Part shown: positions 32,902-40,908 of the stretch, piece after piece | Numbering within the stretch: the stretch's first letter is position 1 | How the letters are laid out: every line of letters starts with the position of its first letter | Source of the DNA: Actinomycetota bacterium | GTDB lineage: Bacteria > Actinomycetota > Coriobacteriia > Anaerosomatales > PHET01 | Length of the DNA: 64,000 nt | Reading direction: 5' to 3' | Assembly: GCA_029265315.1 (NCBI GenBank) | Contig: JAJUJM010000004.1 | Location: 77,032-141,031, forward strand | Notes under the pieces: generated by a model | What the model saw: the letters and a program-made list of their open reading frames with translations, nothing else | The model's database searches: none | What the model was told of the DNA's origin: nothing | Program-made: the position numbers and the translations under genes

Positions 32902-34371
32902 CTACGAGTGTTGGAAGAACTTCAGCCCCGGGACGGGATGGGGCATGCCGACTCCGAGGAAATCGAAGTGCTCCCCGTAGTCCTTCATCATCTGCTGGAA
33001 CGCCGACAGCATGTATCGGCGCTTGAAGCCATCAGGCAACGCCAGCACCTCGCCCATCTTGTGCGCGTAGAAACTCATGTAGCACTTGCCAAGAGCGCGG
33101 GTGACCTCGTCGAGCGTCATCGCATACGGTTCCACGATGGGCGTGGCCAGATTGTACTTCGAGTAGTCCCACACCCTGATGCGGTCCTTCATCTCCTCGA
33201 AGATCGGAGTGAACGGCATCGGGGTGAGGACGGGGAACACCGCGATATCAGGGTTCAAGCGAATGGCGACCTCGATGGTGCGCTCGATGGAGTCCCACGT
33301 CTCGTTGGGCGCGCCGACCATGAACGAGGCCTCGGTCATGATGTCATGCTCGCGCGCCAGGTCGAGTGCGCGCTTGTTCGTGTCCATGTCGGTGCCCTTG
33401 TTCAGGCTCTCGAGCATCTCATCGGTGCTCGCCTCGGCACCCAGGTACAGATGGATGACACCGGCATCGTGGTACTTGTGCAGGATGTCAGCGTCACGGA
33501 CGATGTCCTCCACGCGAGTCTCCATGAGGAGCTTCACGGGCATCTGCTCGGCGATGATCAGGTCAAGCAGCTGCTCCCACCGGTCGCGGTCGTTGGTGGG
33601 GTATGGATCGATGAGCGTGATGAACTCGACCTTGTGCACGTCGACGAGCTCACGCATCTCTTCGATGACGGCTCGCGGGCTGCGCGCACGCCACGTGCCA
33701 CGCCAGAACTGGCGATGACTGCAGAACGAGCATCCCATCATGCACCCGCGCGACGTGAGCATGGATGCCATGCGGCCCCACGGCTCGATGTTGTAGTGGT
33801 AGTCATCCCAGTCGACCAGGTGCCATGCGGGAAGCAGCGGGTCGAGGTCCTCGATGTGCTGGCGCAGTGGTGTCGCGATGATCTCATGCTCGCGTGCGAA
33901 CGCGATCCCGCGCACGGCGGACGCGTCGCCGTCAAAGACAGCTGCCATGAGCTCCGGCAGAGTCTCCTCGCTCTCTCCGCGCAAGACGTAGTCCACACGG
34001 TTCGTCTCGTCTGAGAGGATCTCCTCGTACATGAAGGTGGGATGCGGGCCGGCGATGAGTGTGACGATGCTGGAGTCCACCTCCTTCGCGACACGAAACA
34101 CCTCGAGTGCAGCCGGCACGGTCGCGGTGCTGATGGCCCCGGTCACGGGCAGATAGTCCAGAGCCATGACGAAGTCGGGTCGGTACGACTCGACCTCTGA
34201 TCTGATCTCGTCGAAGCCGAGCCCCTTGTTCATCGCATCGAAGATACGTGCCTCATGGCCCGCGTTCTCGGCGGCCTGCGCGAGGTACGCGACGTGCAGC
34301 GGCGGCCACGTGCCGATGACCTGGACGCCCCAGCAGGAGTAGGGCGGTATGACGAACAGGATCCTACTCAT
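32902..34371 (-). CDS. B12-binding domain radical SAM protein (BchE-like architecture)
   Basis: The protein has 489 residues. Residues 1-150 resemble a cobalamin-binding Rossmann domain (ILFVIPPY, VTLIAGPHPTF) without the DxHxxG base-off His, as in BchE-type enzymes. Residues 200-420 are the radical SAM barrel with the cluster-binding C210, C214 and C217 (GCMMGCSFC). A C-terminal helical extension follows. Family members do methylations, cyclisations or hopanoid and tetrapyrrole modifications, and the substrate here is unknown. It is divergent from the tetrahaem NapC-type gene. The shared 34372-34575 gap shows no convincing promoter in either direction. Confidence 0.87.
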   Translation of the reverse strand: MSRILFVIPPYSCWGVQVIGTWPPLHVAYLAQAAENAGHEARIFDAMNKGLGFDEIRSEVESYRPDFVMALDYLPVTGAISTATVPAALEVFRVAKEVDSSIVTLIAGPHPTFMYEEILSDETNRVDYVLRGESEETLPELMAAVFDGDASAVRGIAFAREHEIIATPLRQHIEDLDPLLPAWHLVDWDDYHYNIEPWGRMASMLTSRGCMMGCSFCSHRQFWRGTWRARSPRAVIEEMRELVDVHKVEFITLIDPYPTNDRDRWEQLLDLIIAEQMPVKLLMETRVEDIVRDADILHKYHDAGVIHLYLGAEASTDEMLESLNKGTDMDTNKRALDLAREHDIMTEASFMVGAPNETWDSIERTIEVAIRLNPDIAVFPVLTPMPFTPIFEEMKDRIRVWDYSKYNLATPIVEPYAMTLDEVTRALGKCYMSFYAHKMGEVLALPDGFKRRYMLSAFQQMMKDYGEHFDFLGVGMPHPVPGLKFFQHS

Positions 34372-34575
34372 GAGATCTGGGGCTCCTCAGGTTCGCTTCG
34401 ACTCGACGACCGGACAGCACACCAACAGAACAGGCGCATCGGAAGTCCCGGCATGTACACCCCGCATGATACGCCCGTGCCCGGATCCACGCACTCGTTC
34501 CACAAGACCCTCATACCCGTCATGCCGTAACATTGCCTTATCCACTTCCAGCCACTGAGGAGCAAATCGCGCGCC

Positions 34576-35208
34576 GTGAATGAACTTCTGGCCACTCTGT
34601 CCCGACTCGCCAAGGACCCGTCGCAGAACCCGGCGGCGCTCGCCACCGCGGTGAGCATCGTGGTTCTCGCGGTCATCGTGGTCGTGCTCGTCATGATCGG
34701 GTTCGCCTTGCCGCAGCACTCTTCCAGACGCTCAGTGTCCGCACGGGTCGCGCAACGGCTGCGCATCCCACGCTGGCTGTCTGCGACCCTCGTCGGACTG
34801 CTCTCTGTCTCCATGGCGCTTGCCGCTGTCGCGCTCTGGTACCAAGGCACGTCGACCAACGAGTACTGCACCCGCACCTGCCACGCGATGGCCGTACCGA
34901 CCGAGACATGGATGCTCTCGGCCCATGCCGACGTGAGTTGTGTCCGTTGCCACGAAGGGCGTCCGTGGGAGAGCTTCCCCCGCGGCGTGACCTTGCGCCT
35001 CAACAGCCTGTACAGCGAGCTCACCGGGGCTCCCGCACGCGGCGGGAAGGTCCCGCCTGAGAACTGCATGTCCTGTCACGCCAACGTGATCGAGAAGCCA
35101 CTCGAGGCACGCAACGGTGAGACGTTCCTGCACGGCGAGGTACTGACTCTGGACCCCAGTTGCGTACGGTGTCACGGACCGCAAGGGCACGAACCGCCGA
35201 AGCCGTGA
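34576..35208 (+). CDS. NapC/NirT-type membrane-anchored tetrahaem cytochrome c
   Basis: The protein has 210 residues and starts at GTG. Two hydrophobic segments (about 21-45 and 69-89) precede four haem sites: CTRTCHAM at 98-105 (CX3CH with a possible Met ligand), CVRCH at 122-126, CMSCH at 164-168 and CVRCH at 196-200. The CHxM at the first site and four-haem size match NapC/NrfH quinol dehydrogenases, which hand electrons to external cytochromes. The extra N-terminal helix and the CX3CH first site are unusual. It is one of the few plus-strand genes, followed by a strong bidirectional hairpin. Confidence 0.87.
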   Translation: MNELLATLSRLAKDPSQNPAALATAVSIVVLAVIVVVLVMIGFALPQHSSRRSVSARVAQRLRIPRWLSATLVGLLSVSMALAAVALWYQGTSTNEYCTRTCHAMAVPTETWMLSAHADVSCVRCHEGRPWESFPRGVTLRLNSLYSELTGAPARGGKVPPENCMSCHANVIEKPLEARNGETFLHGEVLTLDPSCVRCHGPQGHEPPKP

Positions 35209-35423
35209 GGTCGAGCGGTCAGCCGACGCGCACGTGCCACGAGGACCCAGGCATGGCTATCAGAGCCGCGAGGCTCCCGGGGACCGATCCGTACGGTCGC
35301 CGTCAGCCGACCCATACCCGGACACGTCGACCCAACTGACCAGAATCGCACGGACCAGGCTCCGCCACGCTCAACATCGGGCGGACGTGAGCGCGTGGCG
35401 TCGCATCATGCACCGCATGAACG

Positions 35424-35455
35424 AAGAGGGCGCCGCCCGGAGGCGGCGCCCTCTT
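35424..35455. terminator. Perfect 14-bp hairpin between convergent cytochrome genes
   Basis: AAGAGGGCGCCGCC and its exact complement flank a 4-base loop. The stem ends in CTCTT on both strands, so it can terminate both the tetrahaem gene (ends 35208) and the hexahaem gene (ends 35490). The remainder of the 35209-35489 gap shows no gene. Confidence 0.75.
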
Positions 35456-35489
35456 GCGATCGCTTTCGCGGTGAACGTCAGGGGCGGGA

Positions 35490-36425
35490 CTACCAGTTCA
35501 TACCGACGCCGTCGCCCGTTCCATCGCGGTGGCAGCGCAGGCAGATCCCGTCCTGCTGCGAGTCCACAGCTGCGTCCGGAGTGGCCGAAGCGGCGGAGGC
35601 GGCGCTCACGAGGAAGCGGACACCCGGAGTGTAGTGCGGCCACGCCGAGGTACGGTAGCCGCTGGAGTGGCACGAGGCGCACTGCTCGGACCCGACCCAC
35701 GCGACCTGCCCAGTCGAACCGTTCGGGAACGTATACGACGCGGTGTCACTGGTCATGACGTGGGCCGAGGCAACGAGTGGCATACCACTGTAATCCGGAG
35801 TACCACCGGTCCAGTCCGGACCGTTGTAGTAGCTGTTGCCGGTACCGAGACCTGCGTCGTGACACGAAGTACACCACTTGGTGAGCGCCGTGTCCGAGGT
35901 GTCGGACGAGAGCGGCGCCTGGGCGAACGAGTCATAGTTCGTGCCTGAGAACGTCTTGTCACCGATGAGCAGTCGCTGCGTGAGATACGCGTTGTTGGTC
36001 ATCTGGTCCGCGGCCGCATGCACTGAGTGGCACGTGGTGCACTTCACGCCGTAGTTCGTGACGCCGACCGTCCATGAGTTGTGGGCGTTCGGGTAGTCGG
36101 TGCCCGAGTAGTTCGCAGCCACGCCGCCGTAGACCTGCGTGTAGCCGCCCGCTCCGCCTACGTGGCAGTACTCACAGGCATCAGCGACAGGTCCGCGGAG
36201 CAGGAGCTCGCCGAACGGGTCAGCGTTGTGAACCGCGTGACAGACGACGCACTTCTGGGTGTTGGTCGTGTACCCACCGTGCGGCGAGGTGCCATTCGCG
36301 CCGCCCATGCTGTCCCAAGTCAGATACCCCGAGTCGCCCACTGTCGCGAATGCGGGCAACGCGAGAACGAGCGCCGCGATTGCCGCAGACACGCAGAGGA
36401 CCCATGTCTTGCGAGAGATACCCAT
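35490..36425 (-). CDS. Secreted hexahaem c-type cytochrome, OmcS-like motif order (possible filament subunit)
   Basis: ATG 36425 is chosen (GGAGG five bases upstream, then a signal peptide ending LPAFA), and the product has 311 residues. The six haem sites are CVVCH, CEYCH, CTTCH, CTSCH, CASCH and CLRCH. Shared landmarks with the 7-haem protein at 8636 are PHGGYTTNTQKC before the first site and a Trp-Cys before the fourth (KWCTSCH). Hexahaem count, a CHxxHN first site, LLLRG before the second site, WCxxCH fourth and a last haem close to the C-terminus all recall OmcS, as I remember that sequence. Extracellular electron transfer as a polymer is inferred. The NHL and TPR partners lie directly upstream. 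Confidence 0.85.
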   Translation of the reverse strand: MGISRKTWVLCVSAAIAALVLALPAFATVGDSGYLTWDSMGGANGTSPHGGYTTNTQKCVVCHAVHNADPFGELLLRGPVADACEYCHVGGAGGYTQVYGGVAANYSGTDYPNAHNSWTVGVTNYGVKCTTCHSVHAAADQMTNNAYLTQRLLIGDKTFSGTNYDSFAQAPLSSDTSDTALTKWCTSCHDAGLGTGNSYYNGPDWTGGTPDYSGMPLVASAHVMTSDTASYTFPNGSTGQVAWVGSEQCASCHSSGYRTSAWPHYTPGVRFLVSAASAASATPDAAVDSQQDGICLRCHRDGTGDGVGMNW

Positions 36426-36546
36426 CGTTCCTCCACTGCCGTCATCCATCCGATTGTGGCGGCTCCGTCTGCTCGTACTGGATGTATGGTCGGACGGCAG
36501 CCGGCGAAACCACCACGCATGACACTGTACCAACATGAACAAACCC

Positions 36547-36559
36547 ATACAACATGTAT
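36547..36559. promoter_or_regulatory. Small palindrome upstream of the hexahaem cytochrome gene
   Basis: ATACA-N3-TGTAT lies in the 156-base gap after the NHL gene. Nearby minus-strand TTAACT-N17-GATATA is a poor promoter candidate. It could be an operator, but the support is weak. Confidence 0.2.
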
Positions 36560-36581
36560 ATCGGAGATTCTGTGAAGAAAG

Positions 36582-37802
36582 TTAAGCAACGCCCTCGGTG
36601 AAAATCCCGCGGCGAAGGCCTCCCCGCACCGACCACAGCCCCAGAGCGATGGCCAGCAGCATGAGCATGAATGGCACAGCAAGGTAGCGGTACGGACTCG
36701 ACGAGGCGCGCCACAACGCCGCGGCGCCCGGGTTCGCCGAGCCGGGGATGCGCACGATCTGGATCCGGTTGTTGTTGGTGTCGGCGACCGCGAACCAATC
36801 CCGAGCAGGATCGTAGTCTATCGAAGTCGGATAGTAGAACTGGCCTTCGTTGCGTCCGAACTCGCCGAACACGGCCTGTGCCTTGCCGGTCTTCGGGTCG
36901 ACCACGGCGATCTCGAAGCGGAACGCGTCGACGACGATGAGGCGACCGGCCGCATCGAACACGAGGTCCTGTGGCAGGTCCCACCGGTGCCCGGGCACGG
37001 CATCGGACGCGGAGCTGTCGGTGCCGGTCGCCTCCCGGCTGGGTCCGCTACGCTTGGCGCGTCCGCTCGGTACGACCCACTCGATATCCCCCTTCTCGGT
37101 GAATACCGAGATGCGCTTGTTGAACGGCTCAGCGACATAGATGAAGCCATCCCTGCCGGTGATTCCTTGGTAGGCATCGATCTGGCCCGGCGCAGGACCG
37201 CGCTCACCGAATGCAGACAGCCGGTTGCCCTGCTTGTCGAAGACGAGGACCTTGCCCACATCCAGCACGTAGACGCGGTCGTCTGTCACTCCCACCCCAC
37301 GCGCCTGCACGTCAACAGGCCACTCGCGGACATAGCGGCCGGCAGCATCGAACACGATGATCTTGTTCGCCCAACTGTCCGCTATGTAGACGTCACCCTC
37401 TCGATCTATGTCGATGGCCTCAGGGCGGATGAACTGACCCTTCCCCGTGCCACCTGCCCCTGTGTGCAGGAGACGACGGAATGTTCCATCGGGGCGGAAC
37501 ACCATGACGCGAGCACGCATCGGATCGGTGGCGTACACGTCGCCGTTGGGCGCTATGGCCACCGACGACGGAAGCAGGAGCTGCTCATCGGGCGACGGCC
37601 CGAAACCGTACATCGAACGCTCCCAGCGCAACTTGTCCGCCGCCTGCTCGCCTTGGGGAAGCCCAGCGGGCTTGATCAGGTTCATGAACACGACGACCAG
37701 GGCGACCAACAGCGCAAGCAGCAGGATGATCGCTACGGCGAGCACCACACGGGCTCGCGATATCTGGGTCCCCTCACTCGACATCTCGGCTGCCACACTC
37801 AC
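36582..37802 (-). CDS. Membrane-anchored NHL-repeat beta-propeller protein, module B
   Basis: The protein has 406 residues and starts at GTG, overlapping the TPR stop (GTGA at 37799-37802). One helix at about residues 18-42 precedes roughly six NHL repeats (for example RPEAIDIDREGDVYIADSWANKIIVF). A second helix (FMLMLLAIALGLW) lies near the C-terminus, so both ends are membrane-tethered, unlike the module A copy, which has only the N-terminal one. It lies immediately upstream of the hexahaem cytochrome gene. A scaffold or secretion-assembly role is inferred from the repeated gene order. Confidence 0.85.
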   Translation of the reverse strand: MSVAAEMSSEGTQISRARVVLAVAIILLLALLVALVVVFMNLIKPAGLPQGEQAADKLRWERSMYGFGPSPDEQLLLPSSVAIAPNGDVYATDPMRARVMVFRPDGTFRRLLHTGAGGTGKGQFIRPEAIDIDREGDVYIADSWANKIIVFDAAGRYVREWPVDVQARGVGVTDDRVYVLDVGKVLVFDKQGNRLSAFGERGPAPGQIDAYQGITGRDGFIYVAEPFNKRISVFTEKGDIEWVVPSGRAKRSGPSREATGTDSSASDAVPGHRWDLPQDLVFDAAGRLIVVDAFRFEIAVVDPKTGKAQAVFGEFGRNEGQFYYPTSIDYDPARDWFAVADTNNNRIQIVRIPGSANPGAAALWRASSSPYRYLAVPFMLMLLAIALGLWSVRGGLRRGIFTEGVA

Positions 37803-38638
37803 TCCCTTCCCAGAGCGCGAAGACCCGCAAGCGCCTCACCGAAATCAGGAACGAACATCAGGGCGGTACGATAGGCCGCCTCGGCCTTGTCCGCGTCGCC
37901 GGATTTCGCATACAGGTCGCCGAGCTCGACCCAGACGTCGACCTGGCGTGAGTTCTCCTTGCTCGCGAGCTCAAGGTCCGCAATCGCACCCTCGACGTCG
38001 CCCAGGTCACGCTTCGCAAGCCCGCGTCCCCAGTAGACCTGCAACAGGCCGTCGTCGCCGATGTCGCCGGTGATCCCCTTCTTGGCGCGCTCGATGCGGA
38101 TGCGCTCGCGCAGCTTCTTCATCTCAGTGAGCGCGCGGTCGTACTCGGTGAGCGCTTCACGCGTGCGCCCGGCTAGGCGCAGAATGTCAGCTCGCACGAC
38201 CACGAGCGACTCGGCGTCGTCGGCGGATTCCGCCCGCTCGAGCGCGTCGAGCGCGTCCTCGTAGCGGTCCGCTTCGGCGTAGGCATACGCCAAGCGGGCC
38301 CACGCAGCGGCGCTCGTGGGCTCCTCCGAGACCACCGCCTCTGCCGCCGCGACGTCCCGCTCGACTGTCGTGCGCGGGGCCTTGTTCAGAGTGGACAGGT
38401 AGAAGTAGAGCACGCCCGTGGTGGCGACCAGCGTGACCACCAGTCCCAGCGCGACCACGAGCATGGCGTGCGCGATCGGGTCACGCTCACGTTCCGCACC
38501 CTCGTCTTCGCCAGAGTCGTCCGCCCAGACGTCGGTCGAGTCGTCGTCCGCCCAAACCGGCTCCTCAGCAGACCCCTCGACGGTCTCAGGGCCGATCGGA
38601 CCAGTGTCTTGTTCCGTGATGTCACGCTCGTCGGTCAT
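37799..38638 (-). CDS. Membrane-anchored TPR protein, module B
   Basis: ATG 38638 is chosen because GAGAGG lies just upstream, and the product has 279 residues. A very acidic N-terminus of about 55 residues precedes one helix (AMLVVALGLVVTLVATTGVLYFYL), then about five TPRs (AWARLAYAYAEADRYEDALDALERA and similar). The layout is the same as the module A TPR protein at 11073, though sequence identity looks low. TPR anchors of this kind commonly hold substrates for export or cytochrome maturation. That role is inferred from the neighbouring CcsA/ResB and cytochrome genes. Confidence 0.83.
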   Translation of the reverse strand: MTDERDITEQDTGPIGPETVEGSAEEPVWADDDSTDVWADDSGEDEGAERERDPIAHAMLVVALGLVVTLVATTGVLYFYLSTLNKAPRTTVERDVAAAEAVVSEEPTSAAAWARLAYAYAEADRYEDALDALERAESADDAESLVVVRADILRLAGRTREALTEYDRALTEMKKLRERIRIERAKKGITGDIGDDGLLQVYWGRGLAKRDLGDVEGAIADLELASKENSRQVDVWVELGDLYAKSGDADKAEAAYRTALMFVPDFGEALAGLRALGRE

Positions 38639-38731
38639 GACCACCTCTCCACGAAGAACGCGCCTGCTCACCCAGGCCCCGCATCCAGGAGCAAACAGCG
38701 TGCAAGGCCGGCGCGCGACGATGAAGCTCCC

Positions 38732-39565
38732 TCAGATGCGCAGGTAAGCCCCGTGAATCGAATCGTATACGACGGGAACGCCCAACAACGAGAAGACGAT
38801 CACCGGCAACGCGATGACCAGCACCCACGCCGCCCTGCGACCCTTCCATCCCATCGTGAGCGTCAGGTGAAGGTAGAGCGCGTAAACGGCCCATGCGATG
38901 AGCGACCAGATCTCCATGGGGTCCCAGCCCCAGTAGCGTCCCCACGCCTCGTTCGCCCACACCGCGCCTGACGCGATCATCACCCCTTGGAACAGGAAGC
39001 CCGCGCCCACGAGCCGGAAGGTCAACCCATCGAGGACCGCTTGGCTCGGAAGCCGCTCGAGCGTGGCTGTCCACCGGTCGCGATACCTGCTCTCGCGCAC
39101 GAGGTACGCACTCGCCAGCGCGAAGGCGATGACGTAACACCCGTATGCGAGGTTCGCGAACAACACATGGATCGCGAGCCACACCGAAGCCAGCGACCCG
39201 CTCACCTGTTCAGCCTCAGGATTGACGAGAAACGTCGCGCCGAGCACGAGGAAGGTCACCGGCAGCACAGCCACGCCAGTGATCGCGAGTCCTCTGTACC
39301 GCCAGATGAGCAACAGGAACCCCGCCGCACCGAGAAACGCCAGCCCTGATGCGACCTCGAAGAACCCGAGTGACGGGCCGTGGCCGGTGCGGACCCAACG
39401 CAAACCCAGACTGACGCCGTGTGACATGGCGCCCGCGGCCGTCAGACGTATCGCGGTGTTGAGAAGCCGGTCCTTCGACAGGAACCCCCCACCGATGAAG
39501 GCCGCAGCCGCCACCGCGTACACCACGACGGCGATCCAAAGCAGTACCGCTTCTGTGGTGGTCAT
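38732..39565 (-). CDS. ccsA: Cytochrome c assembly protein CcsA/ResC (System II), module B
   Basis: ATG 39565 is chosen: GAGGAG lies about six bases upstream, it overlaps the ResB stop by four bases, and it gives the same length as the module A copy (277 residues). Longer in-frame extensions are improbable. The WWD motif reads WGRYWGWDPMEIW, and the C-terminus GVPVVYDSIHGAYLRI parallels GVPVVYNSIHGAYLTGY in module A. It forms the haem channel with ResB. Two CcsA/ResB pairs in one window imply specialisation for different apocytochromes, or duplicated modules. Confidence 0.93.
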   Translation of the reverse strand: MTTTEAVLLWIAVVVYAVAAAAFIGGGFLSKDRLLNTAIRLTAAGAMSHGVSLGLRWVRTGHGPSLGFFEVASGLAFLGAAGFLLLIWRYRGLAITGVAVLPVTFLVLGATFLVNPEAEQVSGSLASVWLAIHVLFANLAYGCYVIAFALASAYLVRESRYRDRWTATLERLPSQAVLDGLTFRLVGAGFLFQGVMIASGAVWANEAWGRYWGWDPMEIWSLIAWAVYALYLHLTLTMGWKGRRAAWVLVIALPVIVFSLLGVPVVYDSIHGAYLRI

Positions 39566-40908
39566 ATACGCTCCTCGCCTGTGCTGTCCGTGGTGTCGTG
39601 GCGTCCGCCGAGCGCCGCGATGACCCGTTCGGGAAACGCCGGGTCGATACGCTTGCGAACCACCCACACCTCCATATCGGCGTCCGAATCCTTGCGCCTG
39701 AGCACGACGGCTCGCGAAGGCATGAAGAGCGCGAAGCACTCCGCGGCGGCGGCAAGCGCGAACGCAGCGTAGATGAGGGGCACGCTCCAGTCGTTCACGA
39801 CGATGAGCGACGCGTACGTCGTGGCCTCGTCCATACGCACCTCGAGACCGTTCGGCAGCGTGACCTCGCCCCCTACGCCGATGGGAGCGCTGTGGTAGCC
39901 CGCGCTCGGCACAGCGACTCTGATTCTCGCTCCCTTGGTCGTCTCGAGGAGGATCGTCTCCACCGCACCATCAGGACGCTCGAGCTTTAGGGAGGCCGAC
40001 GACGAGCCACCGGGGCCCTCGTCAGTGAAGGGCACCGGACGCCCCTTCTCGACCTGACCGTTGGGCAGAGTGATCGTCAAACGGGCTGCGGGTCCTATCG
40101 GCCCGCGATGGATGACGACCGACCCGATCCTCAACGGGTTGTTGGGGTAGACGGTGCCTCTGGCGACGACAGCCGTGTCTCGCAGTACCGTGACGTTGGG
40201 AGAATCGCCTCTGCGCACTCCGTCCACCACGAGGCCCATCGATAGACCATCGAGACGCAAGCCGTAGCGCGTGAACCGGTCGCCGAACAAAGGCCCTGCG
40301 CTGAGGCCGTTCAGGTAGGAGGCTCGCCGATCCACGACCGTCTGGCCCTTGACCACGGCAATGGTGCCTTCAGAACGCATGAGCTGACCCAAAGCGGCGA
40401 AGCAGAAGAGCAAGACGAGTGCCCAGTGGAATGTCGCACTCGCCAACGAACTGGCCAACCGAGACGAGTACACCTTCACGCCTGCGGGACAACCGGCATG
40501 GATGCGCTGTCGCAGACCAAATGCGCGCAGGAGCGCATCCGGTTCCTGACGGTCCACCCCAGACGGCAGGACGGCGGTGGGATCGGTGCGAAGCACGGAG
40601 GACGCGTCGCCACGCAGAACGGTGAGCAGCGCGAGGCCCCTTCTGGTGCGCTCGAGAGAGCAGGCGGCCGTTGAGGCGATCAGCAGCGCGACGATGACGA
40701 GGAACGGTGGCGACGTGAACGGCTGGTGCAGCCCCAGAGGTCCGACCCACGCTTCAGCGGCCGGGTGCTTCCGCGCCCAGTCACGTACCGTCGGCGAGTC
40801 CTGTGGCCCGAGTGGGATGAGCGTCGCGAGTGCCGCATAGGTCATCGTCGCGACGATCAGGAACGCGGCGAGCTGGCGTGACCGCAGCAACCGGGAGAGC
40901 GCTCTCAT
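39562..40908 (-). CDS. resB: Cytochrome c biogenesis protein ResB, module B
   Basis: ATG 40908 is chosen because AAGGTGG lies upstream and it overlaps the stop of the upstream PMT-like gene (ATGA). An in-frame extension of 99 Arg-rich residues is antisense noise. The product has 448 residues with the ResB layout: N-terminal helices, a large extracytoplasmic domain and a C-terminal helix. Shared patterns with the module A copy include YPNNPLRIGSVVIHRG versus YPNNPLRHGPLLIHLS. It partners with the CcsA encoded next. Confidence 0.91.
   Translation of the reverse strand: MRALSRLLRSRQLAAFLIVATMTYAALATLIPLGPQDSPTVRDWARKHPAAEAWVGPLGLHQPFTSPPFLVIVALLIASTAACSLERTRRGLALLTVLRGDASSVLRTDPTAVLPSGVDRQEPDALLRAFGLRQRIHAGCPAGVKVYSSRLASSLASATFHWALVLLFCFAALGQLMRSEGTIAVVKGQTVVDRRASYLNGLSAGPLFGDRFTRYGLRLDGLSMGLVVDGVRRGDSPNVTVLRDTAVVARGTVYPNNPLRIGSVVIHRGPIGPAARLTITLPNGQVEKGRPVPFTDEGPGGSSSASLKLERPDGAVETILLETTKGARIRVAVPSAGYHSAPIGVGGEVTLPNGLEVRMDEATTYASLIVVNDWSVPLIYAAFALAAAAECFALFMPSRAVVLRRKDSDADMEVWVVRKRIDPAFPERVIAALGGRHDTTDSTGEERI

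Noticed and set aside
36426-36581. Rex operator (TTGTGAA-N6-TTCACAA) upstream of the hexahaem gene
   Set aside because: Only one half-site (TGTGAA) is present near 36570, with no inverted partner at the right distance.
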